Shown: one piece after another, positions 10,163-22,200 of the stretch
Numbering within the stretch: position 1 is the stretch's first letter
How the letters are laid out: each line of letters opens with the position of its first letter
Assembly: GCA_949358305.1 (NCBI GenBank)
Contig: OX442314.1
Location: forward strand, 40,432,581 to 40,496,580
Source: Strigamia acuminata
Lineage: Eukaryota; Arthropoda; Chilopoda; Geophilomorpha; Linotaeniidae
Direction: 5' to 3'
Length of the DNA stretch: 64,000 bases
Notes under the pieces: generated by a model
What the model was told of the DNA's origin: nothing
Database searches by the model: none
What the model saw: the letters and a program-made list of their open reading frames with translations, nothing else
Made by a program: the position numbers and the translations under genes

Positions 10163-10480
10163 CCATCTTCAAATGTGAAACCGGAATCAAGAAAATGATT
10201 TCGGAGTAACTACAGACGATGTGGCACATCATAGAACACCTAGATATTTCTGGTAGCATCCATAGGATTTAGAAAAAAGACTTCCAATGTCACGTGCAAG
10301 TCATTCCAAACTTTACGATTTTTTCCACCCATGTCATTCACTACACCAGCAATCATCAATCCTACACTTTCAATTTTTTTTGGAAGAAAATGGAATGAAA
10401 ATTTTAAAATGGAGTTTTGCTGGATCAATCAATGTGCCACTACGGATTATTCTACTACGGTCATGTAGTGCAGTATGAAA
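10163..10480 (-). mobile_element. P-element-like relic interrupted by the Gypsy insertion
   Basis: The sequence from 10170 on (TGTGAAACCGGAATCAAG...) matches the P-like transposase relic at 27160-27340 over about 130 bases with scattered changes, then again at CAATCATCAATCCTAC. No intact frame remains. The Gypsy 5' LTR ends exactly at its left edge. Confidence 0.6.
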
Positions 10481-11200
10481 TGATATAAAAATTTAATGGA
10501 TTGGGTTCTAATTCGAGGGTTCCCTGACAACAAACAAAAAAAATGAGGAAAAAATGAAAAATTTGCATTTTTCCAATTTGAAAAAATTGAAAAATTAAGA
10601 AAATTTTTGAAAAATCCTAGCAAAAATGGAGAAATTTTTGATAAATTTTGACCATATTTTAAACTTTTTGATAACTTTTAACAAAATTCTAAAAATTTTG
10701 ACCAAACCGTGAAAAATATTTCCTAAATTCTGATAAAACTTAACAAACAATAGTCAAAACTTGCAAAAATTTGATAAACTTCTTAAAAACCAAAAAATTG
10801 CAAAACCCCCAAAAATTCTACCAAAACTGCAACAACTTTGTATAAATTCTTTTCATTAAGCTCTCGATGCATACGGGGCCGAATGGGCCGAATGGGTCCA
10901 TAAACAAAGCACTTCTTTGGTTTGCATCAGTGCGGCTCTCGAAACATTCAATCAAAATTATTTAGATTCGCGGTTTGACATGTGAGGTTCAATTCGGCTG
11001 ACGCGTGACGGGATTAGTCGAGCTCGAGGAAAGGAAAGGAAAGGTGCATGGGGTTTCGGGGCTTGGACAGGGAAAAGTAATCTCGGGGTCTAATCAGGCG
11101 TCGTTGGGGTTAAAGAAACACTTGGTATGTTTGTTTGTTTGTTGTGTTTGTTGTGTGGCATTCACGTACAAGGTAGATGTCGTGATTCGAGTACATTTTT
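10481..11200. other. AT-rich sequence without a recognised gene
   Basis: Low-complexity A/T tracts (AAAATTTTTGAAAAAT type) occupy 10530-10860. A short GGGCCGAAT duplication lies near 10875. No supported coding region. Confidence 0.4.
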
Positions 11201-11204
11201 TCAA

Positions 11205-11770
11205 ACCATTCAATGTTATTTCACCAAATTTCACCAAAATTCAATGGAGTTTCAACATAAATTGACCATTCTAACATGAATTTAATGGAATTTCAGCATT
11301 TATAAACTAAATTCAACACAATTTCAGCATTTATAACGAAAATTTAATAGAATTTCAAACATTTATAACGAAATTTCAATGGGAATTCAGCATTAATAAT
11401 CAAAATGCAATGGTATTCCAGCATTTACAACCAAAATTCCATGCAATTTCAGCATTTTCAATAAAAATTCAATAGAATTTCAGCATTTATAACGAAACTT
11501 CAATGGAATTTCAAACATTTATAATGAACTTTCAATGAAAATTCAGCATTTATAACCAAAATTCAATGGAATTTCAGGATTTTTAATGAAAATTCAATGG
11601 AATTTCAGGATTTTTAATGAAAATTCAATGGAATTTCGCATTTACAAGCAAAATTCAATGGAATTTCAGGATTTTTAATGAAAATTCAATAAAATTTCAG
11701 CATTAACAAACAAAATTCAACGCAATTTCAACAATTCGAAGCAAAATTCAAAGAAATTTCAAAACCCGTC
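11205..11770. repeat. Diverged minisatellite, roughly 35-40 bp units
   Basis: The unit AAATTCAATGGAATTTCAGCATTTATAAC-like recurs about fifteen times with substitutions and small indels. Three units near 11560-11640 are almost identical, which suggests recent local expansion. Confidence 0.8.
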
Positions 11771-12683
11771 CCCGAAATAAATTTAATTCAATTTGCTTGT
11801 AGTATTGATACCAACTTTAAAGCTTGTTGTATGCCGACTGTATCTATCTATGTTTGCCTCCCCTCTCTGTCTTGCTTAGCATTCTGCCGTCAATTCCCAA
11901 TAAGCAGCAGAAGGCAGGCATCCCGGCGGAAAGGCCAAATTCAATTTCATCCGGCTTACACACAGATACACGTCCAGCTTTAATGCCTCGTCAACCGAGG
12001 GTCAACACACTGATGAAGCTGATTTAGTCAATTACGTTGTGATTTCCCTCCCGCTAGTCAGTTCAATTTTACTAGTAATTACTCCGTATTTGGTTTGGTC
12101 TTTATCTTTGTTATTTTCTTATAGTATTTAGTTGTATTGAATTAGCATTGCCATTATTCTTCTAGTTCTGACTGTAAATTAACTTCATGTACTGTATACC
12201 TTGTATCATAGCAAATAAAGAGAAAATACACACAAAACAAACTCGCCCTTTGTTATAATAAAAACAACTTTAGTATTATTAATGGGACTGGGACATATTC
12301 ATTCTTTTGAACTCAATGATAAAGGTCAAAGTAATATTTAATTGGTGAGCTGTTGTACAGGAAAGCTGCTCATTGTCAGACACAGCATTGGAACAGCATT
12401 CCAACTGCAATAATGCAATTTTTAACTACAGTAACTGAGCGAGTATTGGGTGAAGCAGTATCAAGCCCTTTACCTCCAGCTGCATTGGATGGAACGACAT
12501 GTCACATGTCTAGCAGTCTATTCGCTAAGTGTAATAATAAAATTTACCTTTTTACTCAAAAAACAAAAAAGTAGTTTTACAACACACAGTAAAAAATTCT
12601 GTGTTTTGAAACTATTTGACAAAACTTGAAAGAGTGGTGCATTTAAATATAAGGAAAAACATTGTTTAGGTTATGTTTATTTA
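11771..12683. other. Unassigned region, possibly an old solo LTR
   Basis: The stretch 11826-12265 starts TGTTG, ends near AAAAACA and contains AATAAAGA near 12215, as a solo LTR might, but no second copy is present here and no clean target duplication can be shown. A short open frame at 12353-12574 (plus) has no recognisable domain. Confidence 0.25.
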
Positions 12684-12965
12684 TTAAAACAAATTTAAAA
12701 ATTGTTTATTACACACTCCTGCTGTCTCTTTGTCAGCTGCCTCTCCACGAAGGAATTTTATCACATGGTGATCAACTATTTGATCAAGGAAATCTTCAGC
12801 AAAGTGCAGGGCTGTTCTGAATGCAGTCAGAAACTGCTTGGCTTTTGCTTTATCTCCTTTAAAAGGTTCAACCATCATCTGCTTACTTACTAAACTGGCT
12901 GACCAACCAATATCGTTACTATTTGCACTGGTTGATGCATTTGGCGGAGGCGGTTGTTGCTGCAT
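12684..12965 (-). pseudogene. Gag-like fragment
   Basis: The minus strand encodes 93 residues with a Gln/Pro-rich start and MVEPFKGDKAKAKQFLTAF, which resembles the N-terminal part of Ty3/Gypsy-type Gag capsid regions (PFxGD...FLxxF). No knuckle or pol follows. It is probably a remnant; a small host gene derived from gag is possible but nothing here shows it. Confidence 0.35.
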
Positions 12966-13427
12966 TCACGGCAGCGGTTGACCCCGTAGCAAAAAAATAG
13001 ATTTTTTTGGAAATATAACTGAAATATAAAATTTCCAAACCCGAAAGTTATACTTCCAAATTGTATACAACATCAAATTTCCAGAATTAGTGATTTTTCA
13101 CAAAATAAATGGTAATTTTTCACAAAAAAACTGATAATTTTTCGCATAACAAAAAAAATTTGTTTTTATTTTTTCCCAAAAACAAACAAACCCAAATGCA
13201 ATTTGAAGTGCCCAACTTAATTTGCGTTTCCGCTAGTGACCGATAGGAAATTCCTACTTGTATATGGAACGTAATTGAAATGTTTCAGAAGTGTTGTTGC
13301 CTTGTTGCACGCGAAACGTTCCAGACACGTTCCATGTCTGAATTTCCACATACATAAACCGACCAAACCAGCAGTTAATTCTATTCAAACAACTCTAGTC
13401 ATTGCAATCTTAGTTCAATCTCTCGAA
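12966..13427. other. Upstream region of RPB2
   Basis: AT-rich sequence with A/T runs. It would contain the RPB2 promoter and leader. No TATA box is convincing and no other gene is supported. Confidence 0.35.
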
Positions 13428-16400
13428 ATGTACGCCCACGAACAAGAAGATGAAGAGGAAATCACTCCAGACTTGTGGCAGGAAGCCGCCTGGATCGTTA
13501 TCGGTTCGCATTTTGACGCGAAAGGCCTCGTGCGACAGCAGTTAGATTCCTTCGACGAATTCGTGCAAATGACCATGCAAAGAATCGTCGAGGACTCCCC
13601 GCCAATCGAGCTGCAATCCGAAGCGCAGCACTACGGCGGAGAACTCGATAAACCGACGAGATGTTCCATCCAATTCGGCCAAATTTATTTATCCAAACCG
13701 ACACATTATGAGAAGGACGGCACGCCCACTCCGATGATGCCGAACGAAGCTCGCTTACGAAACTTGACGTATTCGGCCCCGCTCTACGTCGACGTCACCA
13801 AAACGATAACCAAGCACGGAGGCGACCAAATAGAAACCGAATATCCCAAGGAATGCCTCGGAAAAGTGCCGATAATGCTTCGCTCGACGTATTGTTTACT
13901 CGACAAACTCAACGATCGCGAGCTCACGGAGCTGAACGAATGCCCGCTCGATCCGGGCGGATACTTCATCGTGAACGGGTCCGAAAAGGTGATCATCGCG
14001 CAGGAGAAAATGGCACCCAACACCGTTTACGTGTTCCCCGTCAAGGAGTCGAAGTTTGCGTACAAAGCGGAGGTTCGTTCGTGCATCGACCACTCGTCGC
14101 GACCTACCAGCACGCTGTGGGTGAACATGTTGGCGAGAAGTGGTCAAGGGGTCAAGACGTGCGCGATCGGTCAGCGGATCGTCGCCGTTTTGCCGTACAT
14201 CAAGCAGGAGATTCCAATCATGGTCGTGTTCCGCGCGCTCGGTTTCGTCTCGGATCTCGACATTCTCGAACACATCGTGTACGATTTCAAAGACACCGAG
14301 TTGACGTCGATGTTGAAACCGTCGTTTGACGAAGCGTTCGTCATCCAGGACCAGGAGGCGGCGCTGAATTTCATCGGGTCGCGCGGGGCATATCCCGGTG
14401 TCACAAAGGAGAAGCGAATCAAATACGCCAAAGAGATTTTGCAGAAGGAAGTTTTGCCTCACGTCGGCGTCGGCGCGTTCTGCGAGTCGAAAAAAGCGTA
14501 CTACTTGGGGTACATGGTGCACCGCTTGTTGTCGGTGGCGCTCGGACGTTGCGCGTACGACGACCGCGATCACTACGGCAACAAGAGGTTGGATTTGGCG
14601 GGCCCTCTGTTGGCCTTTTTGTTCCGAGGCCTCTTTAGGACTGTCACGAAAGAAGTTCGGATGTACGCCCAGAAGTTTATCGATAAGGGCCAAGATTTCA
14701 ACATGAGTTTGGCCATCAAACACCAGACCATCACGAACGGACTGCGCTATTCGATCGCGACGGGCAACTGGGGGGACCAAACCAAAGCTCACCAGGGTCG
14801 CGCGGGAGTGTCGCAAGTGCTGAACCGACTCACGTTCGCTTCGACGTTGTCGCATCTGCGCCGACTCAACTCGCCCATCGGTCGCGATGGGAAGATATCG
14901 AAGCCGAGGCAGTTGCACAACACGCACTGGGGGATGATTTGTCCTGCCGAGACCCCGGAAGGAGCTTCGGTCGGATTGGTGAAGAATCTCGCGCTGATGG
15001 CGTACATATCGGTCGGCTCGCAAGCCGCTCCTATTCTGGAGTTTCTGGAGGAGTGGGGCATGGAGAGTTTGGAGGAAGTGCAGCCGGCCTCGATCGCCAG
15101 CGCGTGCAAAATATTCGTGAACGGATGTTGGGTCGGGATTCATCGGGAGCCCAAGGTTCTCGCGCGCACGCTGCAGAAACTGCGCCGCCAGATGGACATC
15201 GTCGTGTCCGAAGTGTCCATCTTTCGGGATTACGACAACGGGGAGATCCGAATACAGACGGATGCCGGGCGCATCTGTAGGCCGCTGTTGGTCGTCGAAA
15301 AACAGAAGTTGCTATTGAAGAAGAGACACGTCGATATGCTGAAAGACAGCCAGTATAACGACTTCGGTTGGCAGGGTTTGGTCGCCAGTGGGGTGGTGGA
15401 ATACCTCGACACGATGGAGGAGGAAACTGCCATGTTGGCGATGACTCCGGAGGACCTGCACGACAAAGGCGTCGCGTACTGCTCGACGTACACGCACTGC
15501 GAAATCCATCCGTCGATGGTCTTGGGAGTTTGCGCTTCGCTCATTCCGTTTCCCGACCACAACCAGTCGCCCAGAAACACTTACCAGAGCGCCATGGGGA
15601 AGCAGGCGATGGGGATTTACACGACGAACTACCACATGCGGATGGACACGTTGGCGCACGTGTTGTACTATCCGCAGAAACCGCTGGCCATAACGCGCGC
15701 TTCGGAGTATCTGCGAGTTCGCGAACTTCCGGCCGGTGCAAACGCGATTGTCGCCATCGCGTCGTACACTGGCTACAACCAGGAAGATTCGTTGGTGTTG
15801 AATGCGTCGGCCATCGATAGAGGATTCCTCCGGTCGATGAATTACCGCACGTACACGGATTCGGAGTCCTCTCGCTTCAACCGAGAGGAGCTGTTCGAGA
15901 AGCCCGATCGTAAAACGTGTCTGGGCATGCGTAACTCGAACTACGACAAACTGGACGACGACGGCATTGTCGCACCGGGCGTGCGTGTGTCGGGAGACGA
16001 CGTGATCATTGGGAAAACGATCACGCTTGCCGACGACGACGACGAGTTGGAGGGCACGACTCGCCAGTTCAGCAAACGCGATTGCAGCACGGTCCTCCGA
16101 CAGTCCGAGACGGGGATTGTGGATCAGGTGATGGTCTCTCTGGACGCGGACGGAAACAGAACCGTGAAGGTCCGCGTACGAAGCGTGCGAGTGCCGCAGA
16201 TGGGCGATAAGTTTGCCAGTCGACACGGGCAGAAAGGCACATGCGGAATCACGTATAGACAAGAGGACATGCCGTTCACGGCCGAAGGATTGACGCCCGA
16301 TGTGATGGTCAACCCACACGCCGTTCCGTCTCGAATGACGATCGGTCACTTGATCGAGTGTTTGCAGAGCAAAGTTTCGGCCAACAGGGGGGAAATCGGC

Positions 16401-16934
16401 GACTCGACGCCGTTCAGCGACACCGTCAATGTTGCGAAGATTTCTGAGGTATTGGAGCAATATGGCTATCAATCCCGGGGAAACGAAGTCATGTACAACG
16501 GCCATACGGGCAGGAGGATGAACGTGCTGATATTCATCGGGCCGACTTACTACCAAAGGTTAAAGCACATGGTGGACGACAAGATCCATTCGAGGGCGCG
16601 CGGGCCGGTGCAGATTTTGGCGAGGCAGCCGATGGAGGGAAGGGCTCGCGACGGAGGATTGAGGTTCGGCGAGATGGAGCGCGATTGTCAAATAGCGCAC
16701 GGCGCGGCTCAGTTTCTCAAGGAGAGACTGTTCACGGTGTCGGATCCGTATCGCGTGCACGTGTGCGATTTGTGCGGGTTGATGGCGATCGCGAATCTTC
16801 GGAATAGTACGTTCGAGTGCAAGGCGTGCAAAAACAAGACTCAGGTGTCGCAAGTTCAACTGCCGTATGCCTGTAAACTTCTTATGCAAGAGTTGATGTC
16901 GATGAGTATTGCGCCGAGGATGCTGACGAAATGA
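13428..16934 (+). CDS. RPB2: DNA-directed RNA polymerase II subunit RPB2
   Basis: This is the second-largest Pol II subunit; with RPB1 it forms the nuclear mRNA-synthesis active centre. The protein is 1168 residues, close to the fly (about 1176) and yeast (about 1224) lengths. The start was chosen because the residues from 13428 ([20 protein letters not shown]) match the usual RPB2 N-terminus; the 51 extra upstream residues are not RPB2-like. Landmarks: YNQEDS at residues 783-788, [12 protein letters not shown] from 926, [14 protein letters not shown], and the C-terminal zinc site CxxC at 1113/1116 and 1131/1134. There is no intron at all, and third positions are strongly G/C, unlike the flanks. 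It is intact and probably functional; a retrocopy origin is possible. A candidate AATAAA lies at 17033-17038. Confidence 0.97.
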   Translation: MYAHEQEDEEEITPDLWQEAAWIVIGSHFDAKGLVRQQLDSFDEFVQMTMQRIVEDSPPIELQSEAQHYGGELDKPTRCSIQFGQIYLSKPTHYEKDGTPTPMMPNEARLRNLTYSAPLYVDVTKTITKHGGDQIETEYPKECLGKVPIMLRSTYCLLDKLNDRELTELNECPLDPGGYFIVNGSEKVIIAQEKMAPNTVYVFPVKESKFAYKAEVRSCIDHSSRPTSTLWVNMLARSGQGVKTCAIGQRIVAVLPYIKQEIPIMVVFRALGFVSDLDILEHIVYDFKDTELTSMLKPSFDEAFVIQDQEAALNFIGSRGAYPGVTKEKRIKYAKEILQKEVLPHVGVGAFCESKKAYYLGYMVHRLLSVALGRCAYDDRDHYGNKRLDLAGPLLAFLFRGLFRTVTKEVRMYAQKFIDKGQDFNMSLAIKHQTITNGLRYSIATGNWGDQTKAHQGRAGVSQVLNRLTFASTLSHLRRLNSPIGRDGKISKPRQLHNTHWGMICPAETPEGASVGLVKNLALMAYISVGSQAAPILEFLEEWGMESLEEVQPASIASACKIFVNGCWVGIHREPKVLARTLQKLRRQMDIVVSEVSIFRDYDNGEIRIQTDAGRICRPLLVVEKQKLLLKKRHVDMLKDSQYNDFGWQGLVASGVVEYLDTMEEETAMLAMTPEDLHDKGVAYCSTYTHCEIHPSMVLGVCASLIPFPDHNQSPRNTYQSAMGKQAMGIYTTNYHMRMDTLAHVLYYPQKPLAITRASEYLRVRELPAGANAIVAIASYTGYNQEDSLVLNASAIDRGFLRSMNYRTYTDSESSRFNREELFEKPDRKTCLGMRNSNYDKLDDDGIVAPGVRVSGDDVIIGKTITLADDDDELEGTTRQFSKRDCSTVLRQSETGIVDQVMVSLDADGNRTVKVRVRSVRVPQMGDKFASRHGQKGTCGITYRQEDMPFTAEGLTPDVMVNPHAVPSRMTIGHLIECLQSKVSANRGEIGDSTPFSDTVNVAKISEVLEQYGYQSRGNEVMYNGHTGRRMNVLIFIGPTYYQRLKHMVDDKIHSRARGPVQILARQPMEGRARDGGLRFGEMERDCQIAHGAAQFLKERLFTVSDPYRVHVCDLCGLMAIANLRNSTFECKACKNKTQVSQVQLPYACKLLMQELMSMSIAPRMLTK

Positions 16935-17481
16935 GATTTAGTTTAATTAATTTTTGGTTTGTTTGTCATTTTATTCTTTCATTCAATTTGCCATACTCGA
17001 AAATTAAATAAGGAATTTAATAATTTTATCGGAATAAATAATAATAATAATAAAATAATAAAACAAAAATAATGCAATTTATTTTAAATGAATTTTTAGG
17101 TTTTTAGATGTTTTTTTTTAGTTTTTCATGTTTAATTCTCCCCATGTCAATCAGAATTTCAGATTAAGATTCGGTGTAAATCTCCGACACTTTAACACTT
17201 TAACCGAAAATATTAACATTAATTTTCAACATCGAAAAAAAATTGATTTTATGGTTTAAATAAAATACATAATATTTTATTTCATTTTACATATTTTACT
17301 CGCAAACTTATCTCGTGATCCTGCAACAAAACGACATACTGCGGCCAAATGGCGAATTGTTCGACTGCAACAAAAAAAAGCCAACAATCGGTTAACACCA
17401 CGTTTGCACCAGACAAAAATGGCAGATTCCCGTACTAATCGTCCCAGATAACAACTCAACAGCTCACCAGCAAACGAAAAT
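16935..17481. other. RPB2 3' flank and zinc-finger gene upstream region
   Basis: Contains AATAAA at 17033-17038 and an AATAAT run near 17040-17055. No coding sequence is supported before the ATG at 17482. Confidence 0.4.
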
Positions 17482-17999
17482 ATGGACAACACCTTCAAAT
17501 GTCTGATTTGCAAAACCTTCACGACGGGTTCGGTCGCGTATCAAGAGCATCTGATGGGCTCGAAGCACCAAAAGAAACTAAACAACTTCAAAGCAACCAA
17601 ATCACTAGCACCTTACGACCTCATCGAAGCTTCCGAGGACATCAACACCGCATTCCCCTTCGCCTGTGAAACCTGCAACAAGAAATTCACCGGCAAGGAA
17701 CCCTACGAGCAGCATCTGCGGCGCACGTGAAAAAAGTGCAGACTGAAAATTGCTTGGGCAATGCGTTTCCATTCACGTGCGAAATCTGCGCCAAGAATTT
17801 AGTCCCGCTCGAAGAAGCCACAGAAGCCGATGTGGGTTGGGACAAAAAATATCGGCCCGAAGATATTCGCTGTTACGGAGTCGATGAGCCTTTGGGTGAG
17901 GATTTGTTCTCTTCGACGTGGAGACACAACGAGACGCAAGAACTTGCGAATAAAGAATTTTTGGCTTCGTTGAGAATTCAAATGCCAGCCAATGTCTGA
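17482..17999 (+). pseudogene. C2H2/U1-type zinc-finger protein with one apparent frameshift
   Basis: The first part (17482-17730) encodes MDNTFKCLIC then HLMGSKH, a U1/JAZ-type finger (C-X2-C, H-X5-H) of the kind that binds RNA or RNA/DNA. A second finger begins FACETCNKKF...YEQHLR and stops at TGA 17728. The next frame (from 17727) continues without stops to 17999 and starts with KKVQTEN then a third FPFTCEIC motif. One missing base near 17718-17726 would join them and restore the second finger with an H-X3-H spacing. It could be a sequencing error, a recent mutation or a dying gene. The 3' end overlaps the convergent minus-strand gene by 22 bases. Confidence 0.6.
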
Positions 18000-18574
18000 T
18001 TTTTGAATTTTTGATGTGACTCATCGCGTTGTCGCGAATTACTTCTCTGTCGTGATCGATCCCTATAATGTGAATCGTCTTGTTGACGTGAGTCATTCGT
18101 ATAGTAACGTTGATCGTCATACTGGTAACGTGATGACAAATATTGATCATTTCTTTGACGTGAGACCTCATCATAACGTCTGTCTCGGTCTTCATAATGG
18201 CGATTTCCTTCTGGAAATTTGTGTGTAGGGACTTCTTGATCACCTTGTGGAGGATAACGCTCATTTTTTGGAGCAGCGTTAACTTTTTCTTTCCATTCTT
18301 TTGATATTGGAACAAAATGATACACGTCCTGCCCCTGTGAGGTCCCTTGTTCAGTCTGACGTCTTCCTTCATTTCGATGTAAAAGGTAACGTTCATCTAC
18401 ATCTTGACTTGACGTGAAAGGATTTGCTGTAACACCTTGATCTTGTTTTTCATCGTCTCTATTTTTTAATTTGCTCGGATCGTCTTCCCAAGGGCGAAAG
18501 GTTTTGTTGGCTTTTGGATTTTTCGATTGTTCGAATTGCGAGACGCCGCCCGAGAGACCACGACGACCAGCCGC
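17978..18574 (-). CDS. 3' exon of an Arg/Asp-rich protein gene
   Basis: A frame of about 198 codons is open from just after a TAG at 18575-18577 to a TGA at 17978. It begins GRRGLSGGVSQFEQ, passes through FRPWEDDP, and ends in a repeat-like Arg/Asp/Tyr/Ser/Gln stretch (YEDRDRRYDE, SRYQYDDQRYY, RDRSRQRSNSRQRDE). Such RS/RD regions occur in splicing-related proteins, but no RNA-binding fold is visible, so function is not assigned. There is no ATG in this frame, so upstream exon(s) are expected; an acceptor-like TTCCTTAG ends at 18575. It is convergent with, and overlaps, the zinc-finger gene. Confidence 0.5.
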   Translation of the reverse strand, partial: AAGRRGLSGGVSQFEQSKNPKANKTFRPWEDDPSKLKNRDDEKQDQGVTANPFTSSQDVDERYLLHRNEGRRQTEQGTSQGQDVYHFVPISKEWKEKVNAAPKNERYPPQGDQEVPTHKFPEGNRHYEDRDRRYDEVSRQRNDQYLSSRYQYDDQRYYTNDSRQQDDSHYRDRSRQRSNSRQRDESHQKFKNQTLAGI

Positions 18575-18580
18575 CTAAGG

Positions 18581-18602
18581 AATTTCTCTTCGCAGAGAAA
18601 TT
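18581..18602. repeat. Perfect 9-bp hairpin inside a 30-nt GT..AG segment
   Basis: Arms AATTTCTCT and AGAGAAATT enclose a TCGC loop. On the minus strand the hairpin sits in a segment that starts GTAATT (18604) and ends CTTAG (18575), just before the RS-rich exon. Confidence 0.6.
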
Positions 18603-18604
18603 AC

Positions 18605-19056
18605 CTGAATAGCCAGCTGCCGCAGAGGAGAAGTAGTAGAGTCGTGAGTAGAGTCGAATTAAGTGAGAAAACACGTTCTTTTTGAACAAATTCGGTTCTA
18701 TTCTCGTATTTTGCGAGCCTTGTTTATCGCCGTTTGCGATAAAAGGAGAATTCGAAGCACGACGTCGCCAACCCAACCACCCCAACCACGTCGCGAGAAG
18801 ATTGTTTTATTATTTCCATATTATTACTAATCTTTCGTATTATTTAAAACTACCATTGTATAACTTAATAACCTTTAATTGTAAAACTAACTTTATTTCG
18901 AATAAATTAGTGTCCAACAGTAAGACGGTAAAAACCTGTGCAGCTTTGACTGGCAACACAAGAAGTGAATTCAACTAACTTTCATAAGAAATCATTGATC
19001 AATCCTCGTAATTTTGTGGTTTTACTGGAGTGAACATAGCAATGACTATACTGGTG
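18605..19056. other. Upstream side of the RS-rich exon; no further gene recognised
   Basis: On the minus strand a frame from 18785 runs into the exon region in another frame, but its protein looks like chance. A tract TTCTCCTCTGCGGCAG (minus, about 18620) could be another splice acceptor. Confidence 0.25.
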
Positions 19057-19061
19057 AAAAT

Positions 19062-19258
19062 TGTTGGAATGTTGTGTTTACATTGCAGTATGGCAATGTG
19101 GTATTCTGTAGTGTGGTGTCACATGAGTGGCGCCAATGATTATTTAGCCTCAACCATGACCACCCGTGTACAGTTTTTAACCCCCAGTCCTAATAAAGTC
19201 ACCCATAGAGCAAGACGTGCTCCGAGTCTCTCCTTCAAGTCAACCCACATCACTAACA
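19062..19258 (+). repeat. Copia 5' LTR, 197 bp
   Basis: It lacks an 18-base segment (TATGTAGTGTCATATAAC) present in the 3' LTR and differs at a base near 19084 (G versus A). AATAAAG near 19195 is a possible poly(A) signal. Confidence 0.93.
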
Positions 19259-19261
19259 AAT

Positions 19262-19278
19262 TGGTAGCAGAGGGTGGT
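19262..19278 (+). other. Primer binding site (initiator Met tRNA)
   Basis: TGGTAGCAGAGGGTGGTT starts three bases after the 5' LTR end; the first part equals the complement of the 3' end of animal initiator tRNA-Met. Confidence 0.75.
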
Positions 19279-22200
19279 TAGACGGTTCATCTCTCCATTA
19301 GAAGAAAATTATGAAGAAAAACCACGGGTAAAGACAATCAAACGAGTGAGTACATAATTAACTCAATAAGGAGAAGAGCTCATAAAAGGGTGACCAAAGA
19401 GAAGAGGGGAACTACAGAAGTTTATAGCCACACCAAATTGAGAACAAAGATGGCGGACGAAAACAACTGGACTCATGCAAAAATAGAGTCACTCAATGAC
19501 TCAAATTACTACCTATGGTCAACAAGGGTAGAAGATGTATTGAGAGCGCGAAAATTATGGAACTCCAACATAATTAGCGATGAGCCACCACGAGGCATAC
19601 AAGGAGAAGCAAACTTCAGACAGCTTGAAAAAAGATGGGATGAGTGGGACGATGAAAACGCCAGGGCACGATTGACCATGACCAATTCAATGTCAGCATC
19701 GATGGTGCAAAGATACAGCAGATTGAGAAATGCAAAAGAGTTATGGCAAACCATCAAAAACGACATGAGCGCTGCAACAGACGAATTGGAGGTGAAAACC
19801 ACAAGTGAGATGACACAACTAAAAATGGACATTAAAGAGAGTGCCGGCGATTATTTCAATCGAGTTGAAATAATATGCAACAAGTGTGCAGAATTGGGCA
19901 AGGACTTCAAAAAACATGAAATCAAGTTTTATGTCCTTAATGGATTGAGAGCCGAATTTGACATAATCAAAGGAGCGATTCAAATCCAGAAAAATATGAC
20001 GTTAAGCGAAATAAGAGAAGCCATCGCAAATGAAGAAAAACGATTCAAAATGAGAAATGATGAAACAAAGCCAAGCTCAAAAGAAGGGGCATACAAGGCA
20101 AAAGAGAAACGAAGCACAGACAAACAAGTCACCTGCTTTAATTGCGGCAAAATCGGTCACGTAGCAAAAGATTGTTTTGGAAAATCCAAATGCTATAATT
20201 GCCAAGGTTTTGGCCACATCAGCAAAGATTGCAAAAATGATAAGAAAGAAAGAGAACCTGAGCGCCAAAGCCAAAGAGGGCGAGGCCGTGGAAGAGGAAA
20301 CCCAAGATGGCGCGGAGGAGAAAAGCGCGAAAATGCAATGATTGCGTGTAAAACCAATCAAGTGACAAAAATGATGAAATTTAAGAAGACAAAAGATGAC
20401 AAAAGAAGTGACACAGATTATGAAGAAAAATCTGAAAATGTTGCCAATATGAAAAGTGCAACCTATTATGAAGACAAAAAATGCAAAAATATTTTTGATG
20501 TGAATTTTGCATATGAGAAAAAATGCAATAAGGATGACCCAAGAAGTGTACCTCACAAAAAGGAAGAACACAAAAAGAAGAAAGAAAATGAACATTCAGT
20601 GCAAATGATGAAAGAAAATGAACATTCAGTGCAAATGACAAAAGAAAATGAACTTAGCACCAGTGAAGATGAAGATAATGACAATGAACTTGATGAAAAA
20701 TGTGTGAAGTGGCTGATTGATTCGGGTTGTACCAGCCACATGTCATCAAACCGTGAGTACTTTACTGAATACAATTTTGAAAATAATAGTATTGGGATGG
20801 CCGAAAAAGGGGCAAGAATAGTGGCCAAAGGAAAGGGGATAATCCCAATAAAATTAAATGATGAAAGTGTAATAAATTTAAAAAGTGTATTACATGTACC
20901 CAAATTAGATGGGAATTTGTTGTCAGTTTCAAAAATTGTTGATAATAATTTTGTTGTTGTATTTGTTAAAAATGAGGCAATCATTTCAAAACAAGATGGC
21001 ACTGTTGTTGTGAAAGCAAAAAGGGAAGGGGATAAATTTATCATAAGGGGAATGATGAATAAAGAAGAGCAAGCCTGCATAGCAGTTGATGATGAACTGT
21101 GGCACAAAAGGCTTGGACACTTGAATTTTAGGGCATTAAGAGAAATGAACAACAAGCAATTGGTTCGAGGTTTACAATTTAAAGGAAAAATTGAAGAGAA
21201 ATGTGAAAAATGCATTCAAGGGAAAATGAAGAAACTGCCTCACCCCTCAGTAGGTCACAGACAGTCAAAGGCGATAATGGATTTATGGCATGTCGACTTG
21301 GTGGGTCCTGTCTCACCCCAATCAATGGGGGGTGCCCATTACATAATGACAGTGGTTGATGATTGGAGCAGGCGCATATTTGTGCACTTGCTTCAAAACA
21401 AAAGTGACACAATGAAGATGTTAAAAGAGTTAATTGAAAGAATGGAAACATCAACTGACAAAAAATTAAAAAGAATACGCTCAGATAATGGCGGAGAATT
21501 CAAATCAAGAGAATTTGACATCTGGTTGAAAGGAAAAGGGGTAAAACATGAGCTTACAACCCCTTATACACCAGAAAGTAATGGCGTCGTTGAGCGCGCG
21601 AACCGCACCCTAGTTGAAATGACTAGAACACTGTTGTTAGATGCGGAATTGCCCCAAAAATTTTGGGGGGAATGTGTTGTTACAGCAGCGTATTTGCGCT
21701 CATGCAGTCAATCGAGTGTCCATGGCAAAACACCAATGGAGGTTTGGACAGGCATTAAACCTAGTGTGAAACATTTAAAACGCTTTGGATGCGCCACATA
21801 CCGATTACATAAAGGGCCAAAAGGAGGAAAATGGAACCCAAAAGCCAAGGCGGGCATATTTGTTGGTTATGCTACAAATCGAAGAGGTTATAGAATTTAT
21901 GACCCTGAACTCAACAATATTATAGAAGAAAGAGATGTCGAATTTGTAGAGCAAAAATTGGGCAAACATCTATTAAATTCACAGCCTACCAATGAAAACT
22001 GTGAGAAAGAAGAGAACGCCATAATAATCACTTTTGGTTGTTCTAAAAATTCCAATGAAAATGAGACCCCAATCACTCATGAAAGTGATGACAGCAGTGC
22101 AGATGGTGAAAACTCAGCAGGCGAAACTGAGGGACCACCAGAAGGGACCCCAAACACAAGTGAAGAACATGAGACAGAAAACATACAGGGGAGAGCACGG

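Noticed and set aside
11826-12265. Solo LTR with inverted TGTTG/CAACA ends
   Set aside because: The flanking AACTTTA match is not adjacent to both ends, and no second copy or internal region is present, so the borders are guesswork.
13896-15143. Long minus-strand open frames (over 400 codons) across 13.9-16.5 kb
   Set aside because: They are shadows of the GC-rich RPB2 coding sequence on the plus strand and have no recognisable domain.
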